DNA from: Desulfobacterales bacterium HSG17
Lineage (GTDB): Bacteria > Desulfobacterota > Desulfobacteria > Desulfobacterales > Desulfococcaceae
Direction of reading: 5' to 3'
NCBI GenBank assembly: GCA_030377945.1
Contig: JAUCGD010000077.1
Span: 1 to 13,856 of the forward strand
Length of the DNA stretch: 13,856 bases
This document shows positions 12,201-13,856 of this stretch, piece by piece. Each line of letters opens with the position of its first letter. The stretch's first letter is position 1. The notes under the pieces were generated by a model, which ran no database searches, had not been told where the DNA came from, and saw nothing but the letters and a program-made list of their open reading frames with translations. The position numbers and the translations under genes are program-made.

Positions 12201-13092
12201 TAAATGTTACCTTTGCCCATACCTCCACACTGAAAACTGAGGGATTGATTTCTGCGGAATATGCTATTTCAACATAATCATCCGCTCCGTCAAAAGTAAG
12301 CGAATTCCCGTCAACAACATCCGGCAGTGGACTATTAGCAACACCGGAGCCTGATATGGAAATATCATAAGGTTTTTCATCGCTGTCATTATTATCAAGC
12401 GCCATATCCAGGCTGAAAACGCTTACAGCTGCAACGCCAAAAGAAATATCCAATGAGCCTGTCGTACCGGCTGCCACGCTCAGAGGCAGAGAGGTTACTA
12501 TCGTAAAATTGTCGGCATTTATCATATTGGATGGTGTTACAGCGGTAATATCAAGCTGCCCATCTCCGGCTGTATTGTCTATGGTGTAGCTCAGATGAAC
12601 CGTGCCTGTGTTTTGAGTGCCGATATCATCTGCGCTGCCGTCAGCAATGGAAATTCCGGCAGGGCGCTGGATGTCTATTTCAGGAGAGGTGGCAGTTATA
12701 ATGGCAACTTCAAAGTTGAGATCACTGCCGGTGCTGGGAAGGCCGGCTGATGTCAGCCTATCGCCTCCTTCATAGGCATTTGCCCAGTTACTAATCCATC
12801 CATCAGCCGTGCTTTTAACTCTGAAATGATAGTTTCGACCCGCTACCACGGATGTATCTCCACTGCCGCCTGTGAGATCAATCACTGTTGCCGCCTTGTT
12901 GCCGTTAAAGCTGACAGAGGGGACGGTGTACATCAGATCGGAATAACCCGAAGCACCACTGTAAAGATAAAGACTGCCGGTTCCGGCATTTCTAGTGAAA
13001 ACGGTTATTGAGCTTATCTCTCCGGTGCCGCATGCGATAAATGACTGCCCAAGGTCAGTACGAACTACGGAACCGAGGTTGATAGTTGCCAA
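232..13092 (-). CDS. giant multidomain, repeat-rich, Ca2+-binding exoprotein, apparently 5'-truncated
   Basis: This uninterrupted frame encodes 4286 residues. Domains in order, with approximate residues: beta-sandwich 1-131; choice-of-anchor-D-like 135-252; three LamG units 256-963; two LWLKA/DUF8202-like modules 970-1371 and 1378-1794; three cadherin/VCBS-like domains 1796-2152; Calx-beta-like 2153-2250; a fourth cadherin/VCBS-like 2255-2367; Big_5-like 2370-2473; seven FG-GAP blades 2475-2800; three Calx-beta-like 2801-3150; thrombospondin type-3 array 3152-4227; sorting-like tail 4235-4286. These families are typical of secreted adhesins or matrix proteins, which is the inferred role; no enzyme motif is visible. 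The start is weak: TTG at 13090-13092 with no Shine-Dalgarno and no signal peptide, while the same frame is open and domain-like upstream to 13299. I infer a truncated gene or a sequence error at the 5' end. The frame itself is certain; function is moderate at best. Confidence 0.9.
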   Translation of the reverse strand: MATINLGSVVRTDLGQSFIACGTGEISSITVFTRNAGTGSLYLYSGASGYSDLMYTVPSVSFNGNKAATVIDLTGGSGDTSVVAGRNYHFRVKSTADGWISNWANAYEGGDRLTSAGLPSTGSDLNFEVAIITATSPEIDIQRPAGISIADGSADDIGTQNTGTVHLSYTIDNTAGDGQLDITAVTPSNMINADNFTIVTSLPLSVAAGTTGSLDISFGVAAVSVFSLDMALDNNDSDEKPYDISISGSGVANSPLPDVVDGNSLTFDGADDYVEIAYSAEINPSVFSVEVWAKVTFTTGNYQSVITSRDAAFSMGYMFYIDPANKWQLWIGNGIGTTGWESLVGPDIVLNKWTHLAAAYDGTTMSFYVNGVNAGSKAAGFSANTSKPLRIGAGTTEGAPQLFYNGQIDEVRVWNKVLTQTEILSSRCNTLAGNETGLAAYWRFDHDTGTTLMDHTANANHGTLMNSSANTPPADGAAEGPIWTQLADDPCSVSVAPDYALNFDGTNDYVAVPSTLDLRPANNFTIEAWVNIADFTNNPVIIVHDENGGGDDGYNLVINSAGQLYFNPASGVGQVIISDAVLTPGQWHHVAAVYDNSTAKIYVDGVEKTQAFTGDIVYSLTGFVNIGRRGGTFKPGTSPMNGMIDELRFWNVVRTRDEIINSRCNTLAGNETGLAAYWRFDHDTGTTLMDHTANANHGTLMNSSANTPAADGATEGPVWMPVTDDPCSVSVVADSALNFDGTDDYVEIPYSAEINPSVFSVEAWAKVTGTTGDFQSVITSRNDAPSIGYIFYIDPANKWQLWIGNGIGTAGWEKLVGPDIVLNKWTHLAAAYDGTTISFYVNGVNAGSKAAGFSANTSKPLRIGAGSTEGAPQLFYNGQIDEVRVWNKLLTQTEILSSRCNTLAGNETGLTAYWRFDHDTGTTLMDHTANANDGILMNSSANTPAADGTTEGPIWTQVTDNPCDAGPGDVTENLKLWLKADAIALSDGAAITSWTGIGRNPLTAAQGTAAQQPSYTLDALNYNPVVTFDGDDSLAISTADYGPLFPANDESRTLIAVARSGSANDMYIFSYGTEVIYGGYGLRSLAEDAVGENYGINLAGAAGSFPVNNSLLMSYSHDGSLAAGNPDSFLYLNGSLENSDEFDLITANAFDAQVGALLAVAPLRNWIGDIAEIILYGNNLTDAERTNVESYLSLKYGIEKAGNYTDSTGMTLWDAAANAAYHNNVAGIGRDDASTLDQQKSRSVNADAIVTIDKGSAFADDNRFLIWGNDNGLTDEQTTELPFDVSMRIGREWMVSEPNGDMGTVTVQIDASGLALTGTQAILLIDTDGDGDFTSGDVEQVTANEYTAGVATFNNVNLGNNNVFTLATEVEIYAPGNVFTNLALWLKAGEGVYSDRNGYSAGSTTAGDGNSVNSWADSSNSRINAATTANADMNPPILKNNAADNFNFNPVVMFDGVDDSLDFYDDYIFSANTGISIFAVVRPDAASTGAADFIFDFGLHGSYSYGIAYSADFGTLTTAANSGGTGISFNHIRGSQGTLISGIVEFANTQELFFDGVSQGTEPITLTQLTGAEINESPTHVSNGGPVTISRQSKSDLFAGRLFQGAMAEVILYDNLVSPAEKQRIESYLAIKYGISKAGNYSDTADAILWDAAANAAYHNGVTGIGRDDASKLNQQKSGNANTETVVVIDNGNAFTADLSFLIWGSNGLDTAYGVAIGNKSHMNRIWKASETGTVGNVTVMIEDSTGAEFLWISDTADFSGTVTELTLTDNGTGYLTALVDLTDGQFFTFTHLSLVVQDDAVSTDEATIFTGNVLADNGAGADIDANGNPLTVTEINGDAGSVNNLVTLASGAMIRVDSDGNFYYDPYGAFDILNSGESNTDSFTYTLNSLGADATATVSVTIQGIDGAVNALPAASDDDFATDEVTTLTGVLFEDNGSGADTDTDAGDTLTIAAINDDTTAVGTEITLPSGALLTVNADGTLIYNPNGSFDTLSSGSTASDTFTYALSDGTDSDIATVSITINGLSEMEPTTLPPVASNDVFDTDEDTPVSGNIVSGDNGSGLDVDDDGDILNIIAVNGESSVIGMPMILPSGAELTVQQDGSFTYTPGAQIQQLNTGDSAVDSFIYTIDDGNYGTDIATVTINISGTDDILTVNIEQAEISENGGASFASLARNPGTAGDLTVTLTSQDTSEATVPTSIIIPDGSAEVAFIISGVDDTEQDGSKPVLIIAEAAGFNAGSGSLDVTDDDSNPPVPQNDILETDKNTVLNGDLLADNGNGADTDPNTGDTLAIKAISAGGTVSLAGKEAVLGSGLLTVNADGTFSFNPNGGYAAMETGDTVIESFTYLLTDGIFTVSSDAAITISGITPVMNALSDFTPAANALNIATTTAITVTFPEIVDETSINNNTLYVLGSLSGLHTCTFAGGGTDTVTCTPDSLFEPGENINVIITTGIINVNGSSLENTFSWQFTISAASGSGIFADSGLGLGISDSVAASLGDVDGDGDLDIVVANEKGKDTVWLNDGTGSFTDSGVALGKEGTRAMSLADVDGDGDLDVFLANSGDNAVWINDGTGNFTDSGQIPGSDNTGVTMGDIDGDGDIDAFLTASGANSVMLNDGTGIFTNSGQTLGNAFSTNAALADVDGDGDIDAFVTNAGSDTVWLNDGTGNFTDSAQALGINSNAVAMGDFDGDGDLDAFIAGFGPNTVWFNDGTGIFTSSGQTLGNKNSMSIALGDFDGDGDLDAFIANASPNTLWVNDGTGNFTDSGQILGDSDSMDTVLGDFNGDGTLEVFTANTNAQPDEIFSADKAAEYIISAVSGDTAEDGTTATFTISLATPPAGELVLDITSSDTGEGTVVPSSLNLTAYNWNAVHTVTITGADDDLADGTQLYSVLLAVNAETTDTGGYAEIDPSDVNINNTDNETAGFTVSSIGGSTSEDGTSATFTVKLNTQPDGDVIIDAVSLDTGEGTALPASLTFTGTDWNLEQTVTVTGADDDITDGSQSYIIKLTVNSDTDDTTGYAAIDAAELNVSNTDNDGPGFTLNPISGPTGEDGTGATFTVKLNSQPDGSVVLDVSSSDTGEGTVSPATLSFTDADWNTAQTVTITGVDDNIADGNQLYIIQLTLNTSETSDTTGYAALDPAEVNVSNTDNEAEPETDTDADGMPDSWETDGGLDPNNPSDAALDRDGDGISNLVEFINGTNPASADTDEDGLDDAAEIAAGTDPNDSDSDNDGVTDGAETAAGTDPLDNSSVDTDADGMPDNWETANDLDPNEPSDAAADTDGDGISNLEEFINGTDPASADTDGDGLDDAAEIAAGTDPNDSDSDNDGVSDGAEIAAGTDPLDNSSADTDADGMPDNWETANGLDPNEPSDAAADTDGDGISNLEEFINGTDPASADTDGDGLDDAAEIAAGTNPADASDSDPANITDTDSDGMPDWWEEQQGLNPADASDAAVDSDNDGISNLEEIAAGTDPNDSDSDNDGVSDGTEAETGTDPLDNSSTDTDADGMLDNWETANGFDPNNPSDAAADSDSDGISNLEEFINGTDSASADTDGDGVDDVTEIANGTNPADASDSDPANITDTDGDGMPDWWEEQQGLNPADASDATVDSDNDGISNLEEIAAGTDPNDSDSDNDGVSDGDEVETGTDPLDNSINPLTDTDADGLPDYWETANGLNPDEASDAAADSDGDGYSNLTEFNNNTNPNSSDIVQDDIEPDIPVETDSDNDGLPNTWENQNGLDPYSESDATSDSDGDGRNNLTEFNEGTDPNTADSPDSDADGMPDWWELQQGLTLDDPADAQADNDGDGISNLDEFTQGTDPNVPETEPEAVDSDNDGISDEWEIGHGLNPDDSSDALADSDNDGISNLDEFTQGTDPNVPDTEPEATPDSDNDGILDEWEIGHGLNPDDPSDALADSDNDGISNLDEFIQGTDPNVPETEPKPADSDNDGILDEWEIEHGLNPDDPSDAGMDSDDDGLNNLSEYINGINPMNPDSDNDGVSDGIENRQGSDPLDNSISGPDDVVDTDKDGLPDWYETQKGLNPEDASDAAGDTDKDGVNDLSEFINGTDLNNFDSDGDGISDKDEQINGTDPVDRSISTPEDAVDTDGDSLPDWYETANGLNPEDASDAYADSDNDGVFNLDEFAAGTSLFNADSDGDGFSDRAEADAGTDPLNTDLNPSTDSDNDGMPDVWEKEHGLNPDEPEDANADSDQDGISNLDEYINGTDPLKSEDLQPDEQDDTEEGGGGSGCFISSADSISPSILEMFFLFGFITFLSRGLLPRCSSNK
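235..390 (-). other. C-terminal Gly-rich/Cys/hydrophobic/basic tail (CTERM-like sorting signal)
   Basis: After the last calcium motif the protein has an acidic linker, then GGGGSGCFISS, a hydrophobic stretch (ILEMFFLFGFITFL) and a basic end (SRGLLPRCSSNK). Gly-rich spacer, Cys, transmembrane helix and basic residues is the tripartite plan of GlyGly-CTERM, MYXO-CTERM and similar sorting tails, in which the helix is removed and the protein anchored to the envelope. The GCFI core also recalls the CFI-box tails of some deltaproteobacteria, but the expected ATAAYG continuation is absent. Assignment to a named class is not possible by eye. Confidence 0.6.
2178..2857 (-). repeat. 462-bp-offset duplicated TSP3 block
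   Basis: The DNA at 2178-2395 and at 2640-2857 is almost identical with a constant offset of 462 bp (154 codons, two TSP3 modules). Both copies run from the SDSDNDGVSDG motif through NLEEIAAGTDPNDSD, EEQQGLNPADASDA and the DSDPANITDTD linker. Near-identity at the nucleotide level, including synonymous sites, points to recent tandem duplication or gene conversion. Confidence 0.85.
2856..3480 (-). repeat. 288-bp-offset duplicated TSP3 block
   Basis: Segment 2856-3080 recurs at 3144-3368 with a constant 288-bp offset (96 codons) and very few differences. A more diverged third copy follows at about 3432-3480 and beyond. The unit encodes EFINGTDPASADTDGDGLDD and the flanking GTDPLDNSS and DNWETANGLDPNEPSDAA elements. 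It keeps frame, so copy number can change without breaking the protein. Confidence 0.8.
3645..4690 (-). other. three tandem Calx-beta-like beta-sandwich domains
   Basis: Three repeats of about 115 residues share GEDGTGATFTVKLNSQPDG, then SSDTGEGTVSPATLSFT, a WNTAQTVTITGVDD strand, and an ending DPAEVNVSNTDNE. This is the widespread bacterial extracellular module related to Calx-beta, whose acidic loops usually bind calcium. They link the FG-GAP propeller to the TSP3 rod. Confidence 0.75.
4690..5670 (-). other. seven FG-GAP/VCBS-type blades (predicted beta-propeller)
   Basis: Seven repeats of about 46 residues are centred on DVDGDGDLDIVVAN-type calcium loops, each followed by a WLNDGTGNFTDSG-type strand. 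The loops lie near 5553-5600, 5411-5453, 5275-5315, 5140-5172, 5003-5036, 4861-4895 and 4720-4752. The last is degenerate (DFNGDGTLEVFTAN). FG-GAP repeats form seven-bladed propellers in integrin alpha subunits, so seven copies may make one complete propeller. No metal-dependent adhesion site or enzyme motif is visible. Confidence 0.8.
5675..5985 (-). other. Big_5/SbsD-like Ig domain
   Basis: The stretch contains DFTPAANALNIATTTAITVTF, a DETSINNNTLYV segment, and an ending NGSSLENTFSWQFTI. This matches the bacterial Ig-like domain often seen as 'P..A..V...T.I.VTF...' with a closing W.F strand. Two Cys residues (HTCTF and TVTCTPD) could form a disulfide. It is probably structural. Confidence 0.7.
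5995..6330 (-). other. cadherin/VCBS-like domain 4
   Basis: It begins with NDILETDKNTVLNGDLLADNG, contains LLTVNADGTFSFNPNGGY and a DTVIESFTYLLTDG strand, and ends in AAITISGI. This is the usual layout of tandem cadherin-like/VCBS adhesin domains. It is separated from domains 1-3 by the Calx-beta-like domain. Confidence 0.8.
6345..6635 (-). other. Calx-beta-like domain between cadherin-like domains
   Basis: The segment reads ISENGGASFASLARN, SQDTSEATVPTSIIIPDGS, AFIISGVDDTEQDG and LDVTDDD. It has the strand and acidic-turn order of Calx-beta, with the expected closing 'TDDD' linker. Its sequence differs clearly from the three Calx-beta-like repeats nearer the C-terminus. Confidence 0.7.
6640..7706 (-). 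other. three tandem cadherin/VCBS-like domains
   Basis: Three units of about 110 residues start DDAVSTDEATIFTGNVLADN, DDDFATDEVTTLTGVLFEDN and NDVFDTDEDTPVSGNIVSGD. Each has a 'LPSGA.LTV..DG.F.Y.P.G.FD.L..G' core, a SFTYTL or SFIYTI strand, and a closing TVSITINGL-type strand. Such domains are common in giant secreted adhesins and often bind calcium at domain borders. Confidence 0.85.
7712..8960 (-). other. second LWLKA (DUF8202-like, LamG-type) module
   Basis: It begins NLALWLKAGEGVYSDRNG and has NFNPVVMFDGVDDSL, AEVILYDNLVSPAEKQRIES, then YLAIKYGI, DAAANAAYHNGVTGIGRDDA and SFLIWGSNG. This architecture, a concanavalin-like half plus a 'GIGRDD' half, is common in giant surface proteins of Bacteroidota and other environmental bacteria. 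I recall the DUF8202 name for it but cannot verify it here. Function is unknown; sugar binding is a guess from the fold. Confidence 0.7.
8980..10180 (-). other. first LWLKA (DUF8202-like, LamG-type) module
   Basis: It begins ENLKLWLKADAIALSDGA and carries NYNPVVTFDGDDSL, AEIILYGNNLTDAERTNVES, YLSLKYGI, DAAANAAYHNNVAGIGRDDA and FLIWGNDNG. It is paralogous to the module that follows it; the GIGRDD half is most alike (DNA near 8060-8230 and 9370-9570). It has an extra calcium-loop-like DTDGDGDFTSGD near its end. Confidence 0.7.
10204..12327 (-). repeat. three tandem 708-bp LamG/concanavalin-like units
   Basis: The units are 10204-10911, 10912-11619 and 11620-12327, each exactly 708 bp (236 codons). 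Each encodes a FDGxDDYV start, WTHLAAAYDG or WHHVAAVYDN, an IDEVRVWN or IDELRFWN strand, RCNTLAGNETGL, AYWRFDHDTGTTLMDHTANA and a final DDPC or DNPC. These are LamG features; the family usually binds glycans or matrix ligands. The two Cys per unit, about 60 residues apart, could form a disulfide. The outer units are nearly identical in DNA, whereas the LamG core of the middle unit is strongly diverged although its C-terminal linker is conserved. Confidence 0.9.
12336..12690 (-). other. choice-of-anchor-D-like (ASPM/HYDIN-type) Ig domain
   Basis: It contains SPEIDIQRPAGISIADGSAD, DIGTQNTGTVHLSYTIDN, then NADNFTIVTSLPLSVAAGTT and ends NNDSDEKPYDISISGSG. These are hallmark phrases of the choice-of-anchor D family of bacterial surface proteins. 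It is slightly shortened relative to the usual form (the 'F.VTF.P...G..ta.i.i' portion is compressed). Structural role. Confidence 0.8.
12700..13092 (-). other. N-terminal beta-sandwich of uncertain family
   Basis: The stretch includes DLGQSFIACGTGEISSITVF, GSLYLYSGASGYSDLMY, then RNYHFRVKSTADGW. A 'GQSF.a...G.isSI.v' opening is common in small jelly-roll domains of bacterial exoproteins. I cannot assign a family. It begins right at the nominal TTG start, but domain-like sequence continues upstream. Confidence 0.5.
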
Positions 13093-13299
13093 TTGGGAAA
13101 CCAGGCAGGGTTCTTCCGTACCGGAAAGGCTTTTCCCGTTAATTTTAATGCTTGCAGATGCTGTTGTCGAATCCGTGCTATCTGAAATTTCATATACAAA
13201 GATTTCTGATGCACTTTCGCCATCATTAAGGCTGTCATAACCGCTATTGGGATCAAAGTGCGCCTTGAGAGTGGGGATGTTGGCAGGGTAAAAGAGATT
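13093..13299 (-). pseudogene. in-frame upstream remnant: back half of a cadherin/VCBS-like domain
   Basis: The giant gene's frame stays open for 69 codons above the TTG, to the stop TAA at 13300-13302. From about 13260 down it reads HFDPNSGYDSLNDGESASE, IFVYEISDSTDST and ASASIKINGKS, the second half of a cadherin/VCBS-like domain like those at 5995-7706. The front half is missing; the preceding NLFYPANIPTLKA does not match the family. There is no ATG, GTG or TTG in this stretch. The domain is therefore cut, which fits a deletion, an insertion of foreign DNA, or an assembly join at about 13256-13300. Confidence 0.75.
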
Positions 13300-13327
13300 T
13301 TACAAGACCATATTTAGAATATAATAC

Positions 13328-13333
13328 AGGAGG
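13328..13333 (+). promoter_or_regulatory. strong Shine-Dalgarno AGGAGG
   Basis: A perfect AGGAGG lies 6 bases before the ATG at 13340. It fixes the start of the plus-strand gene and supports active translation. Confidence 0.85.
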
Positions 13334-13339
13334 CAGACC

Positions 13340-13856
13340 ATGAGCAATTTTGGTGCAATATATATTTATCTTCCTGAAAATTCGGAAAAAGCCTTTGATG
13401 AAGTTAATGAAATATTAAAAAACAATGGCTGGCTTTTTACCCTAAGATACCACAAATCCCTGCCCTGGGCACAGGCATGGACAGATGAGCCGGAAAATAT
13501 ACCTAATTATATCAAAAGTATTGCAGAACTATTTCCTGAAACAAGGATTATAGGAATCGCCTGTCAGTCAGTTATGGATGCCATTGGCTATTGGGATATT
13601 GTAAAAGGAGAAGAGCAAAGAGTTCTGGAATATGGTTTTTTCAAGGAAAGAGTCTGGGAAAAGGCAGAAGGAAAACCCCAGGACTGGGAACAGGAAATTT
13701 TCCAGGGAAGAGACGGATATAAAAAAGGAGAAAACTATACAATTGGCCATTTTGAACCGTTTTTTAATAATTTTGATGTTCACAAAATAGGCCAGCTGCT
13801 TGAGTTACCAGGATTTGGCACTTCTGGACATGATGGAAAATGGACAAAAGAGATAT
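13340..13856 (+). CDS. uncharacterised Trp-rich soluble protein, incomplete at window end
   Basis: ATG at 13340 follows a strong AGGAGG, and the frame is open for 172 codons to the window edge with no stop. The product starts MSNFGAIYIYLPENSEKAF and has no signal peptide or membrane segment, so it should be cytosolic. Notable stretches are SLPWAQAWTDEPENI, IIGIACQSVMDAIGYWDI, RVLEYGFFKERVWEKAEG and GKPQDWEQEIF. The 'R-L-YG...E..WE...G.P..WE' pattern recalls small uncharacterised bacterial proteins, sometimes thought to be immunity-like, but I cannot name the family. It is divergent from the giant gene and visibly more A+T-rich. Its upstream DNA is where the giant gene's lost 5' end should be, so the two may have been brought together by rearrangement. 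Confidence 0.85.
   Translation, partial: MSNFGAIYIYLPENSEKAFDEVNEILKNNGWLFTLRYHKSLPWAQAWTDEPENIPNYIKSIAELFPETRIIGIACQSVMDAIGYWDIVKGEEQRVLEYGFFKERVWEKAEGKPQDWEQEIFQGRDGYKKGENYTIGHFEPFFNNFDVHKIGQLLELPGFGTSGHDGKWTKEI

Noticed and set aside
232..13092. RTX/type I secretion adhesin
   Set aside because: No GGxGxDxUx nonapeptide repeats or type I C-terminal signal are seen. The Asp-rich motifs are of TSP3 and FG-GAP type, and the protein ends in a CTERM-like tail instead.
13065..13256. 63-codon minus-strand open frame beginning MIPIAVMTALMM
   Set aside because: It overlaps the giant gene's upstream extension in another frame and is Met/Gln-rich without domain sense. The giant frame over the same bases gives a recognisable cadherin/VCBS-like half.
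13299..13325. TTTACA (13299-13304) and TATAAT (13320-13325) as a promoter for the plus gene at 13340
   Set aside because: The TATAAT is perfect, but the spacer is only 15 bases, and transcription would start about 7 bases later, inside the AGGAGG site. The promoter, if here, is not convincingly placed.
232..13340. Contact-dependent toxin with adjacent immunity gene
   Set aside because: There is no toxin domain at the C-terminus of the giant protein, and the small gene lies at the opposite, 5' end in divergent orientation.

Overview
The window is almost filled by one giant minus-strand reading frame, 232 to 13092, encoding 4286 residues if read from a TTG codon. It looks like a secreted or surface-anchored, very acidic, calcium-binding multidomain protein. 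No signature gene fixes the organism. The giant repetitive exoprotein, the choice-of-anchor/LamG/VCBS mix and a Gly-rich Cys-containing C-terminal tail would fit an environmental Gram-negative bacterium, perhaps a Desulfobacterota member. That is a low-confidence inference.

Layout from left to right: (1) 1-76 holds the last 24 codons of a plus-strand gene. (2) 77-231 holds an orphan Shine-Dalgarno plus an 8-codon ORF, and then a perfect 14-bp hairpin (186-219) just past the giant gene's stop. (3) 232-13092 is the giant gene. In protein order (high to low coordinates) it reads: a beta-sandwich, a choice-of-anchor-D-like domain, three LamG/concanavalin-like units in exact 708-bp register, two longer LamG-like ('LWLKA', DUF8202-like) modules, three cadherin/VCBS-like domains, a Calx-beta-like domain, a fourth cadherin/VCBS-like domain, a Big_5-like domain, seven FG-GAP/VCBS blades, three more Calx-beta-like domains, about 41 thrombospondin type-3 calcium motifs in 15 modules, and finally a Gly-rich/Cys/hydrophobic/basic tail. 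(4) 13093-13299 continues the same frame upstream and encodes the back half of another cadherin/VCBS-like domain, but has no ATG or GTG start and runs into a stop at 13300-13302. (5) From 13340 a divergent plus-strand gene with a strong AGGAGG site runs off the window; I do not recognise its family.

The main biological point is that the giant gene appears to have lost its 5' end. There is no signal peptide, no credible start, and the frame begins in the middle of a domain. The present product is therefore probably a remnant of a still larger exoprotein, unless the junction is an assembly error or the missing part lies elsewhere. Internal DNA-level duplications (LamG units 1 and 3; TSP3 blocks offset by 462 bp and 288 bp) show recent intragenic recombination. 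I see no RNA genes, CRISPR arrays, insertion sequences or identifiable defence genes.
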